Source: Rhodospirillales bacterium
GTDB lineage: Bacteria; Pseudomonadota; Alphaproteobacteria; Rhodospirillales; 2-02-FULL-58-16
Assembly (NCBI GenBank): GCA_021775195.1
Contig: JAJFIG010000410.1
Span: 1 to 7,068 of the forward strand
Direction of reading: 5' to 3'
DNA: 7,068 bases
A program made the translations under genes and the position numbers. Of the stretch, positions 1 to 6,129 are shown one piece after another. Numbering within the stretch: position 1 is the first letter of the stretch; the number at the start of each line of letters is the position of its first letter. The notes beneath the pieces are model-generated. The model searched no databases, was not told where the DNA came from, and saw nothing but the letters and a program-made list of their open reading frames with translations.

Positions 1-1026
1 ATCCATGGCGGCCAGCAGCCGCTCGAGGTCGCCATGGAAGGCGGCCCCCGACACCCGGCGGGTACGGTGGCGGGTACCGTAAGTGGAGGCTATGGCCTCG
101 GCCAGGGGAACCTCGTCGGCGGGGGTGCCGGTGAACTCGTCGAACCCCAGGGTCATGGTGTCGAGGCCGGCGCCCCGCATCTCCGAGGCGAGGCCGGTGA
201 CGGTGGCCGAATCGAGGCCCGCCGAGAGGAAAACCCCGACCGGCACGTCGGCGACGAAATGATGTTCGACACTGTCGAGCAGGGCCTGACGCAGATCCGG
301 CGTTTCCGCCCCGCTGTCGCCGCTTTCCGCCAGTACCGCCGCGATGTCGAAGAACCGCTCCGTCTTTCGCCCGCCCCTGGCATCGAGCCACAGGGTGGTG
401 CCCGCCGGCAGGGCCTGGATACCGGCATAAAGGGTGTGGGGCTCGGGCACGGAGCCGAAGAGGAAAAAGCCGGCGTGCCCGGCGGCGTCGGGGGCGCGGT
501 CGATGGTGCCGCCGGCGAGCAGCGCCTTGACCTGGGATGCGGCGCGGAGGGTGGCACCGTCGTCGGCGTAATAGAGCGGCTTGATGCCGAAGGGGTCGCG
601 GGCCATCAGCACCCCCTGGCGGTCCCGGTCCCAGATGACGAAGGCGTACATGCCGCGCAGATGCTCGACCATGCCCGCGCCATGGGCGTCGTAGAGGTGG
701 AGCAGGACCTCGGTGTCGGACTGGGTGGTGAAAACCCGGCCCTGGGATTGGAGAGCCTCGCGCAGGGCACGGAAATTGTAGATCTCGCCGTTGTAGGTGA
801 TGCGGTAGCGGCCGTCGTCGAAGGCCATGGGCTGGGCCGCGGCGGCGCTGAGGTCGATGATGGAGAGCCGGCGGTGGGCGAGACCGACCCTGCCGTCGGC
901 GGCAATCCAGGCACCCTCGCCGTCGGGCCCGCGGGCCGCCATGGCCTGGCGGACGGCAAGCAGTTCCCGTTCGTCGACGGGCGGCGCCGCGGCGGCGTAA
1001 GCGAAAATGGCGTTGAGTCCACACAT
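1..1026 (-). CDS. asnB: Asparagine synthetase-type glutamine amidotransferase, N-terminal part (cut by window edge)
   Basis: Reading from 1026 down to 1 gives 342 open codons with no stop; the C-terminal part lies outside the window. The start is fixed by Met1-Cys2-Gly3: after Met removal Cys2 is the N-terminal nucleophile of class II (Ntn) glutamine amidotransferases. Other glutaminase motifs follow: RGPDG at residues 32-36, HRRLSIIDLS at 51-60 and YNGEIYNF at 78-85. The synthetase domain begins later and carries the ATP-pyrophosphatase loop as SAGLDS at 268-273. The family hydrolyses glutamine and passes ammonia to an acyl-adenylate, classically aspartate to asparagine, in the cytoplasm. 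Homologues in polysaccharide loci are thought to amidate sugar acids, so the true acceptor here is uncertain. The gene is transcribed divergently from the neighbouring oxidoreductase. No clear Shine-Dalgarno precedes the ATG. The family is certain; the symbol is a best fit. Confidence 0.93.
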   Translation of the reverse strand, partial: MCGLNAIFAYAAAAPPVDERELLAVRQAMAARGPDGEGAWIAADGRVGLAHRRLSIIDLSAAAAQPMAFDDGRYRITYNGEIYNFRALREALQSQGRVFTTQSDTEVLLHLYDAHGAGMVEHLRGMYAFVIWDRDRQGVLMARDPFGIKPLYYADDGATLRAASQVKALLAGGTIDRAPDAAGHAGFFLFGSVPEPHTLYAGIQALPAGTTLWLDARGGRKTERFFDIAAVLAESGDSGAETPDLRQALLDSVEHHFVADVPVGVFLSAGLDSATVTGLASEMRGAGLDTMTLGFDEFTGTPADEVPLAEAIASTYGTRHRTRRVSGAAFHGDLERLLAAMD

Positions 1027-1124
1027 GGCCGGCGCCAGTTAACTTGCTACGGGGTTTGGAATAAAGCTCTTTCGCACCGCATGGCGCTTTGCATCGGGCG
1101 GCGGATTAAGGGTACAACAAGGCC
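1027..1124. promoter_or_regulatory. Divergent intergenic region between asnB-like gene and oxidoreductase gene
   Basis: These 98 bases separate two genes that point away from each other, so promoters for both should lie here. The region is locally richer in A/T than the genes around it, around 1039-1070 and 1104-1119. On the plus strand TTGCAT (1089-1094) and TACAAC (1113-1118), separated by 18 bases, resemble sigma70 -35 and -10 boxes. If used, transcription would start almost at the ATG at 1125. On the minus strand I found no convincing pair of boxes. The placement follows from gene orientation; the individual boxes are weak and tentative. Confidence 0.45.
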
Positions 1125-3275
1125 ATGAAGCAGGTCATCCAGAGCGCCCGCACCGGCAAACTGGAACTGAAGGAGGTTCCCGAACCGACGGCGCGGGCCG
1201 GCCACGTGCTGGTGCGGACGCGGGCATCGCTGATCTCCGCCGGCACCGAACGCCTGGTTGTGGACTTCGCCCGCAAGAGCTTGGCCGGCAAGGCCAAGGC
1301 CCGTCCGGACCTGGTAAAGAAGGTGCTGACCAAGGCGCGCCGGGACGGTGCCCAGGCGACGTGGGCGGCGGTGATGACGCGCCTCGACGAACCCCTGCCC
1401 CTGGGATACTCGGCCGCCGGCGAGGTGGTCGGGGTCGGCGCCGGACTGGAAGGCCGCTTCAGGACCGGCCAGCGGGTCGCCGTGGCGGGCGCCGGGTGCG
1501 CCAACCACGCCGAGGTCAACGTCGTTCCCGCCAACCTGGTGGCCCCGGTGCCCGACGGCGTCGCCGACGAGGAAGCCTGTTTCGCGACCCTTGGGTCCAT
1601 CGCCCTTCATGCGGTGCGCAACCTGGAGCCGGGCCTCGGCGACGTGGTCGCGGTGATCGGGGTTGGGCTGGTCGGCCAACTGGCGGTGCAGCTGCTGGCC
1701 CTTTCCGGGGCGCGGCCGGTGGCCGTGGACTACGACGCGGGACGCCTGGACCTGGCCCGCCGCCTGGGCGCCGAGGCGGTGCTGAGCCCAGCCGACGGCA
1801 CCATGGCCCAGTCGGTGGCTTCAGTTACCGGGGGCAAGGGCTGCGACGGCATTCTGATTGCCGCCGCCGGCGCCTCCAGCGAGGCCTTCCATACCGCCGC
1901 CGCCATCGCCCGGGACCGGGCACGGGTGTGCATGGTGGGCATGACCGGGACCGAATTCCCCTACCGCGAGTTCATGCAGAAGGAACTGAACCTGGTGGTC
2001 TCGCGGTCCTACGGGCCGGGCCGCTACGACGACGATTTCGAAAGGCGGGGCATGAAGTACCCGCCCGGCTTCGTGCGCTGGACGGAAACCGAGAACCTGG
2101 CCGAATGCCTGCGCCTGATGGCTCCCGGCGGGGCGCGGCGCCTGGACGTGGGCGCCCTGATCACCCAACGCTTCCCGATTGCCGAGGCGGAGCGGGCCTA
2201 CACCCTGGTCACCGAGGGAACGGAACCCCACCTGGGGGTGGTCCTGACCTATGACGAAGGGCCGGCGGCGGCGAAACCGGCTTTTGCCGAGGCCCGGCCC
2301 AAGGCCGGCGGCTGCGTCCTCGGAGTCATCGGGGCGGGGAATTTCGCCCGCTCGGTACTGCTTCCCGAGCTCAGGAAGATGGGCGGCGTCACGCTGCATA
2401 CCCTGGCCACCCATCGCGGGGCGGTAGCGGCCCACGGCCAGGAGACCTTCGGCTTCGCCCAGGCGGCGACCGACGAGGCGGCGGTGCTGGAAAACCCGGA
2501 GATCAACGCCGTCCTCGTCGCCACCCGCCACGGCAGTCACGCCGAACTGACGGCGCGGGCGCTCGAGGCGGGCAAGTCGGTGCTGGTGGAAAAACCGCTG
2601 GGCCTGAACCGGGACGAGATCAACCGGGTGATCGAGGCCCGCAACGGATCGGACGCCTTCTTCCAGGTCGGGTTCAACCGCCGTTTCGCGCCCCTGGCGC
2701 TGAGCGTTCGCGAGCATCTCGACAGGACCACCGGCCCCCGCTTCATCGTTCTGCGCGTCAACGCCGGCGGGGTTCCCGCCGACAGCTGGCTCAACGCCCC
2801 CGACGACGGCGGCGGACGGGTTCTCGGCGAGGTCTGCCATTTCATCGACCTGGCGCGGTTTTTTGTCGGCAACGACATCGTCTCGGTGCAGGCGGATGCG
2901 GCGGCGGCGGGCGGCGGCCCCTGCGACGACGTGACGGCGACGCTGCGCTTCAGCGACGGCAGCCTGGCGACGGTCGCCTATACGGCGCTCGGCGACGTCG
3001 CCTTCAGCAAGGAGCGCTTCGAGGCCTATGCCGGCGGCACCGTGATCACGGTCGACAACTTCCGCGCCCTGACCGTGGTCGTCGACGGCAAGGTCAAGAC
3101 GCGGACCGGTCGCGGCGGTCAGGACAAGGGCTTCCGGACGGCCCTCGCCGCCTTCGCCGAGGCGGTGGCGCGGGGCGGCCCGGCACCGGTGGACGAGGGC
3201 GAGCTGGTGGCGTCGAGCATCGCCACCATCGCGGTTCTCGAATCCCTGCAATCCGGACAGCGAATCGACCTGTGA
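1125..3275 (+). CDS. Bi-domain oxidoreductase: MDR alcohol dehydrogenase-like domain fused to Gfo/Idh/MocA domain
   Basis: The 716-residue protein has two NAD(P)-binding modules. Residues 1 to about 375 form a medium-chain dehydrogenase/reductase: a GroES-like part with LGYSAAGEV, then a Rossmann fold with GVGLVG at 179-184. The usual catalytic zinc cysteine after the first strands is absent (the segment reads LISAGTE), and I see no cysteine cluster for structural zinc, so it is probably a zinc-independent member. Residues about 397-716 form a Gfo/Idh/MocA dehydrogenase with GAGNFAR at 403-409, the EKP motif at 489-491 (Lys490), and His572/Asp575 in the conserved substrate-site region. Such fusions are known from polysaccharide gene clusters, where they presumably oxidise or reduce a sugar nucleotide or glycan intermediate; the substrate is unknown. 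The start fits the family's usual MKQV-type N-terminus, although the ribosome site (AAGG at 1119-1122) is close and weak. The gene ends 67 bases before gmhA. Confidence 0.9.
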   Translation: MKQVIQSARTGKLELKEVPEPTARAGHVLVRTRASLISAGTERLVVDFARKSLAGKAKARPDLVKKVLTKARRDGAQATWAAVMTRLDEPLPLGYSAAGEVVGVGAGLEGRFRTGQRVAVAGAGCANHAEVNVVPANLVAPVPDGVADEEACFATLGSIALHAVRNLEPGLGDVVAVIGVGLVGQLAVQLLALSGARPVAVDYDAGRLDLARRLGAEAVLSPADGTMAQSVASVTGGKGCDGILIAAAGASSEAFHTAAAIARDRARVCMVGMTGTEFPYREFMQKELNLVVSRSYGPGRYDDDFERRGMKYPPGFVRWTETENLAECLRLMAPGGARRLDVGALITQRFPIAEAERAYTLVTEGTEPHLGVVLTYDEGPAAAKPAFAEARPKAGGCVLGVIGAGNFARSVLLPELRKMGGVTLHTLATHRGAVAAHGQETFGFAQAATDEAAVLENPEINAVLVATRHGSHAELTARALEAGKSVLVEKPLGLNRDEINRVIEARNGSDAFFQVGFNRRFAPLALSVREHLDRTTGPRFIVLRVNAGGVPADSWLNAPDDGGGRVLGEVCHFIDLARFFVGNDIVSVQADAAAAGGGPCDDVTATLRFSDGSLATVAYTALGDVAFSKERFEAYAGGTVITVDNFRALTVVVDGKVKTRTGRGGQDKGFRTALAAFAEAVARGGPAPVDEGELVASSIATIAVLESLQSGQRIDL

Positions 3276-3292
3276 CCGGGGGGAAATATTTT

Positions 3293-3321
3293 TTGGGCCG
3301 GGAGCCGCGCCCGACTATGAT
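3293..3321 (+). promoter_or_regulatory. Candidate sigma70-type promoter for the gmhA operon
   Basis: TTGGGC (3293-3298) and TATGAT (3316-3321) are separated by exactly 17 bases. The -10 box matches the consensus at five of six positions and the -35 box at three. An A/T run (3284-3294), unusual in this GC-rich sequence, lies directly upstream of and into the -35 box and could act as an UP-like element. The predicted transcript would begin near 3328, leaving a leader of about 15 bases that contains the gmhA ribosome site. Box positions are read from the sequence; activity is inferred. Confidence 0.45.
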
Positions 3322-3329
3322 CGCCCATC

Positions 3330-3335
3330 GGGGGA
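3330..3335 (+). promoter_or_regulatory. Ribosome binding site of gmhA (decides GTG start)
   Basis: GGGGGA lies 7 bases before the GTG at 3343, which is good spacing. The in-frame ATG at 3349 would be 13 bases away, too far for best use, so GTG is preferred. Confidence 0.55.
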
Positions 3336-3342
3336 CGACGCC

Positions 3343-3927
3343 GTGACCATGGACCTGGACGCTTATTTCGCATCGGAACTGGATCAGCACGCCGCCGTGC
3401 TCGGGGCCACCCGGGAGGCCGTGCGCGAACCCTTCGCCCGGCTGGTGGCGGCGTGCGTCGCGGCGGTCAAGGGCGGCTACAAGATCGTCTTCTTCGGCAA
3501 CGGCGGAAGCGCCGCCGACTCCCAGCACCTGGCCGCCGAACTGGCGGTACGCTACAAGCAGGACCGGGCGCCAATCGCGGCCCTGGCGCTGACCACCGAC
3601 ACCTCGGCCCTGACCGCCATCGGCAACGATTTCGGTTTCGACGATCTGTTCGCGCGCCAGGTCGAGGCCGCGTGCAAGGCCGGCGACGTGGTCATCGGCA
3701 TCTCCACCTCGGGCAACAGCGAGAACATCATCCGCGGCCTCGACGCGGCGCGCAAGCTGGGGGCGACGGCGGCCGGGTTCGGGGGCCGCGACGGCGGCCG
3801 CATGCGGGGCCTCGCCGATCCCTTCCTGGTGGTCCCGTCCGACGATACTGCCCGTATCCAGGAAATGCACATCACCATCGGTCACATGCTGTGCGGGGCG
3901 CTGGAACTCGAACTGGGCCTGTTATGA
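3343..3927 (+). CDS. gmhA: Phosphoheptose isomerase (sedoheptulose-7-phosphate isomerase)
   Basis: This 194-residue SIS-domain protein is the usual GmhA length. It converts sedoheptulose 7-phosphate to D-glycero-D-manno-heptose 7-phosphate, the first committed step toward ADP-heptose for LPS core or other surface glycans, in the cytoplasm. The sequence shows the full signature set: FGNGGSAADSQH at 51-62, a TDTSALTAIGNDFGFD segment, the phosphate-binding GISTSGNSENI segment and TARIQEMHI near the C-terminus. The expected zinc ligands are present as His62, Glu66, Gln173 and His181, one residue offset from the E. coli enzyme as I recall it. Translation probably starts at GTG 3343; ATG 3349 is the alternative and would remove two residues. 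The stop codon overlaps the next gene's start in an ATGA, implying coupled translation. It is the first gene of a three-gene operon ending with hldE. The assignment is firm. Confidence 0.96.
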   Translation: MTMDLDAYFASELDQHAAVLGATREAVREPFARLVAACVAAVKGGYKIVFFGNGGSAADSQHLAAELAVRYKQDRAPIAALALTTDTSALTAIGNDFGFDDLFARQVEAACKAGDVVIGISTSGNSENIIRGLDAARKLGATAAGFGGRDGGRMRGLADPFLVVPSDDTARIQEMHITIGHMLCGALELELGLL

Positions 3928-4592
3928 CCGGGATCGCCTTCCTTCATACGGCCCAGGTGCACGAGCCGACCTTCGCCGGCCTGATGAGCAGCCTGGCTCC
4001 GGATATTCCGGTGTGCCATATCGTCGACGATTCCCTGCTCTCCGACGCCATGGCGGCGGGCGAGGTTACCGAGGATGTCCGGCATCGGATTGGGGAACGA
4101 CTGCGCCAGGCGGCGGGCCGGGACGTGGGCCTGATCATCTGCACCTGTTCGACCATCGGCGGTGTCGCGGAGACCCTGGACGGCGCCTTGGGTATCCCCG
4201 TCATGCGCATCGACCGGGCGATGGCGGAGCGGGCCGTCGAGCTGGGCCCGCGCATTGTCGTCGCCGCCTGCATCGAATCGACCATCGCGCCGACCACGGA
4301 CCTTCTGGCGCAAGTGGCTGGCGAATCGGGCCGGCGGATGACGGTCACGACCCTGGTCATCGACGGTGCCTGGGACAAGTTCCTGGCCGGCGACCTGGAC
4401 GGATACCACGCCGCCATTGCCGACGGCCTTCGGGACGCCGCGGGTGAAGCCGATGTGATCGTCCTGGCGCAAGCGTCGATGGCGCCGGCGGCGGAGCGTT
4501 GCAACGGCCTTGGTACGGACATCCTGAGCAGCCCGGAACTGGGCGTCCGCCGCGCCGTCGCGATGGTTGTCGGCGGAGGGGAACGGAAATGA
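3924..4592 (+). CDS. Asp/Glu racemase-superfamily protein of unknown substrate
   Basis: This 222-residue protein resembles the Asp/Glu/hydantoin racemase fold (PF01177-type). It has an N-terminal strand [13 protein letters not shown], a cysteine-containing loop ICTCSTIGG with Cys73 and Cys75, then [11 protein letters not shown] (114-124) at the start of the second half, where related proteins have a glycine/threonine-rich loop, and [11 protein letters not shown] at 177-187. In glutamate or aspartate racemases the last segment carries the second catalytic cysteine (LGCTH-type); here the equivalent stretch is LAQAS (181-185) with no cysteine. It may therefore be a one-cysteine isomerase, lyase or decarboxylase-like enzyme, or a non-catalytic relative. 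The start at ATG 3924 overlaps the gmhA stop by 4 bases, and its own stop overlaps the hldE start by 4 bases, so it is embedded in the heptose operon. It has no strong Shine-Dalgarno of its own. An upstream extension of this frame into gmhA is only the shadow of gmhA. Family call is good; function is unknown. Confidence 0.85.
   Translation: MTGIAFLHTAQVHEPTFAGLMSSLAPDIPVCHIVDDSLLSDAMAAGEVTEDVRHRIGERLRQAAGRDVGLIICTCSTIGGVAETLDGALGIPVMRIDRAMAERAVELGPRIVVAACIESTIAPTTDLLAQVAGESGRRMTVTTLVIDGAWDKFLAGDLDGYHAAIADGLRDAAGEADVIVLAQASMAPAAERCNGLGTDILSSPELGVRRAVAMVVGGGERK
4575..4581 (+). promoter_or_regulatory. Ribosome binding site of hldE (decides start at 4589)
   Basis: GGAGGGG lies 7 bases before ATG 4589, inside the end of the preceding gene. 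It is the strongest Shine-Dalgarno in the window and supports this start over the in-frame ATG at 4499. Confidence 0.65.
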
Positions 4593-6052
4593 CGGATCGC
4601 GCGTCCCTGGTTTCCCTGGTCGAGGCGTTCGGCAACGCCCGGGTGCTGTGCGTCGGCGACGTCATGCTGGATCGCTTCGTCAGCGGCGACGTGGAGCGCA
4701 TTTCTCCCGAGGCACCGATCCCGGTGCTGCGGGTCGGGCGCGAGACCTCCATGCTGGGCGGCGCCGGCAACGTGGTCCGCAATCTGGTGGCCCTGGGCGC
4801 CGACGTCCATTTCGTCGCCTGCGTCGGCGCCGACGACGCGGCGGACGGCATCCGGGGCCTGCTCGGTGAACAGAGTTCGGTGACGGCTGATTTGGTCGTC
4901 GACGGGGACCGGCAGACGGCGATCAAGACCCGTTTCGTCGCCGGAACCCAGCAGATGATGCGGGCCGACCGTGAAACCACCGGCGCCCTGGCGACAACAC
5001 CGCGGGCCGAACTGATGGACGCGGTGAATACGGCGCTGCGGAATTGTGCCGTCGTCGTGCTTTCCGATTACGGCAAGGGCGTGCTCGACGACGGCGTCGC
5101 CGGCGCGGTTATCGCCGCCGCCGGAAGCGCCGGCAAGCCGGTCATCGTCGATCCCAAGGGCAGCGACTTTTCCCGCTATGCCGGCGCCAGCGTGCTGACC
5201 CCCAACCGCCGCGAATTGGGCGAGGCCGCCGCCATGGCGGTGGACGGCGACGACGCCATCGCCGATGCCGCCCGGCACCTGATCGCGGGCTGCGGCGTCG
5301 ACGCGGTCCTGGCGACACGCAGCCAGGACGGCATGACTCTGGTGACGGCCAACGGCGGCGTCGCCCACTTGGAAGCGGAGGCCCGCGAAGTATTCGACGT
5401 CTCGGGCGCCGGCGACACCGTGGTCGCGACCCTGGCGGCGGCGCTCAGCGTCGGTGCCGGACTGGCGGAAGCGGCGACCCTGGCCAACGTCGCCGCCGGT
5501 ATCGTGGTCGGCAAGGTGGGCACGGCGGCGGCCTTCGCCGCCGACGTCATCGGCGCTTTGCATCACCAGGACATCTCAAGCGCCGAGGCCAAGGTGATGG
5601 CGCTGGAACCGGCGCGCGACCGGATCGAGACCTGGCGGCGCAAGGACCTGGCCATCGGTTTCACCAACGGCTGCTTCGACCTGCTACACCCGGGCCACGT
5701 GACCCTACTGGCCAAGGCCAGGGACGGCTGCGACCGGCTGGTGGTGGGACTGAACAGCGATTCCTCGGTCAAGCGCCTGAAGGGCGACGACCGGCCGATC
5801 CAGTCGGAGGCGGCACGGGCCCAGGTGCTGGCGTCCCTGGCCAGCGTCGACATGGTGGTGGTGTTCTCCGAGGACACGCCGCTGGCGCTGATCGACGCCA
5901 TGCGCCCGGAGGTGCTGATCAAGGGCGCCGATTATACCGTCGACACGGTGGTCGGCGCCGACCTTGTGCAGGGATACGGCGGTAAGGTGATGCTGGTCGA
6001 TCTGGAACCCGGGCACAGCACCACGGCGACCATCGCCCGCATGGCCAAGTAG
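4589..6052 (+). CDS. hldE: Bifunctional D-glycero-beta-D-manno-heptose-7-phosphate kinase / heptose-1-phosphate adenylyltransferase
   Basis: The 487-residue protein matches the two-domain HldE (older name RfaE; about 477 residues in E. coli). The N-terminal PfkB-family kinase phosphorylates heptose 7-phosphate at C1: GDVMLD at 23-28, SPEAPIPV at 39-46, GGAGN at 57-61, an NPK-like VDPKG segment and the anion-hole/base motif DVSGAGDT at 270-277 with Asp276 as the likely catalytic base. The C-terminal cytidylyltransferase-like domain transfers AMP to heptose 1-phosphate: [13 protein letters not shown] at 358-370 with the nucleotide-binding HxGH (His367, His370), then [13 protein letters not shown], and a STTATI tail near the end. 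The product is ADP-D-glycero-beta-D-manno-heptose, after a GmhB dephosphorylation step between the two activities; gmhB is not in this window. The gene overlaps the preceding stop by 4 bases. Both domains look intact. Confidence 0.97.
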   Translation: MTDRASLVSLVEAFGNARVLCVGDVMLDRFVSGDVERISPEAPIPVLRVGRETSMLGGAGNVVRNLVALGADVHFVACVGADDAADGIRGLLGEQSSVTADLVVDGDRQTAIKTRFVAGTQQMMRADRETTGALATTPRAELMDAVNTALRNCAVVVLSDYGKGVLDDGVAGAVIAAAGSAGKPVIVDPKGSDFSRYAGASVLTPNRRELGEAAAMAVDGDDAIADAARHLIAGCGVDAVLATRSQDGMTLVTANGGVAHLEAEAREVFDVSGAGDTVVATLAAALSVGAGLAEAATLANVAAGIVVGKVGTAAAFAADVIGALHHQDISSAEAKVMALEPARDRIETWRRKDLAIGFTNGCFDLLHPGHVTLLAKARDGCDRLVVGLNSDSSVKRLKGDDRPIQSEAARAQVLASLASVDMVVVFSEDTPLALIDAMRPEVLIKGADYTVDTVVGADLVQGYGGKVMLVDLEPGHSTTATIARMAK

Positions 6053-6071
6053 CGTCGGTCGACGCCGCGGT

Positions 6072-6100
6072 TTGCCCGATTCGGGCGATGCCCCTATAAC
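6072..6100 (+). promoter_or_regulatory. Candidate sigma70-type promoter for the MFS transporter
   Basis: TTGCCC (6072-6077) and TATAAC (6095-6100) are separated by exactly 17 bases. They match the consensus at four and five of six positions, making this the best promoter-like sequence in the window. A start near 6107 would give a leader of roughly 23 bases before ATG 6130. It lies in the 77-base gap after hldE, suggesting that the transporter is transcribed separately. Confidence 0.55.
6074..6086. repeat. Inverted repeat inside the transporter promoter (possible operator)
   Basis: GCCCGA and TCGGGC form a perfect 6-base dyad around a single central T. It begins in the -35 box and lies in the spacer of the candidate promoter, a normal place for a repressor or activator site. 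As an RNA hairpin it would have five pairs and a three-base loop with no T run behind it, so a terminator role for hldE is weak. The repeat is short and could be chance. Confidence 0.35.
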
Positions 6101-6129
6101 CACGGTCTACCCTGACCGGGCCTTATTCC

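Noticed and set aside
34..1128. Long plus-strand open frame of 364 codons opposite the amidotransferase gene
   Set aside because: It is antisense to a clear AsnB-type coding frame, has a low-complexity Gly/Glu/Val composition and no recognisable domain. High GC content makes such shadow frames common.
1821..3251. Minus-strand open frame of 476 codons opposite the fused oxidoreductase, and a similar one at 3944-5566
   Set aside because: Both lie opposite strongly conserved enzymes and read as compositionally biased shadows without motifs.
3253..3294. Possible rho-independent terminator after the oxidoreductase: CCGGACAG paired with CTGTgaCCGG, then a T run
   Set aside because: The stem has a two-base bulge and a nine-base loop, and the T run begins nine bases after the stem; the T run is better explained as part of the upstream A/T patch of the gmhA promoter.
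3453..3923. N-terminal extension of the racemase-like frame into gmhA
   Set aside because: This part overlaps the well-conserved gmhA sequence and translates to Arg/Gly-rich nonsense; family similarity begins at ATG 3924.
4499..4588. Upstream in-frame ATG at 4499 as the hldE start
   Set aside because: The extra 30 residues are Arg/Pro/Gly-rich and overlap the preceding gene, while ATG 4589 has a strong ribosome site and fits the HldE N-terminus.
6074..6086. Dyad after hldE as a terminator
   Set aside because: Only five pairs with a three-base loop and no following T run; its overlap with promoter boxes favours a regulatory reading.
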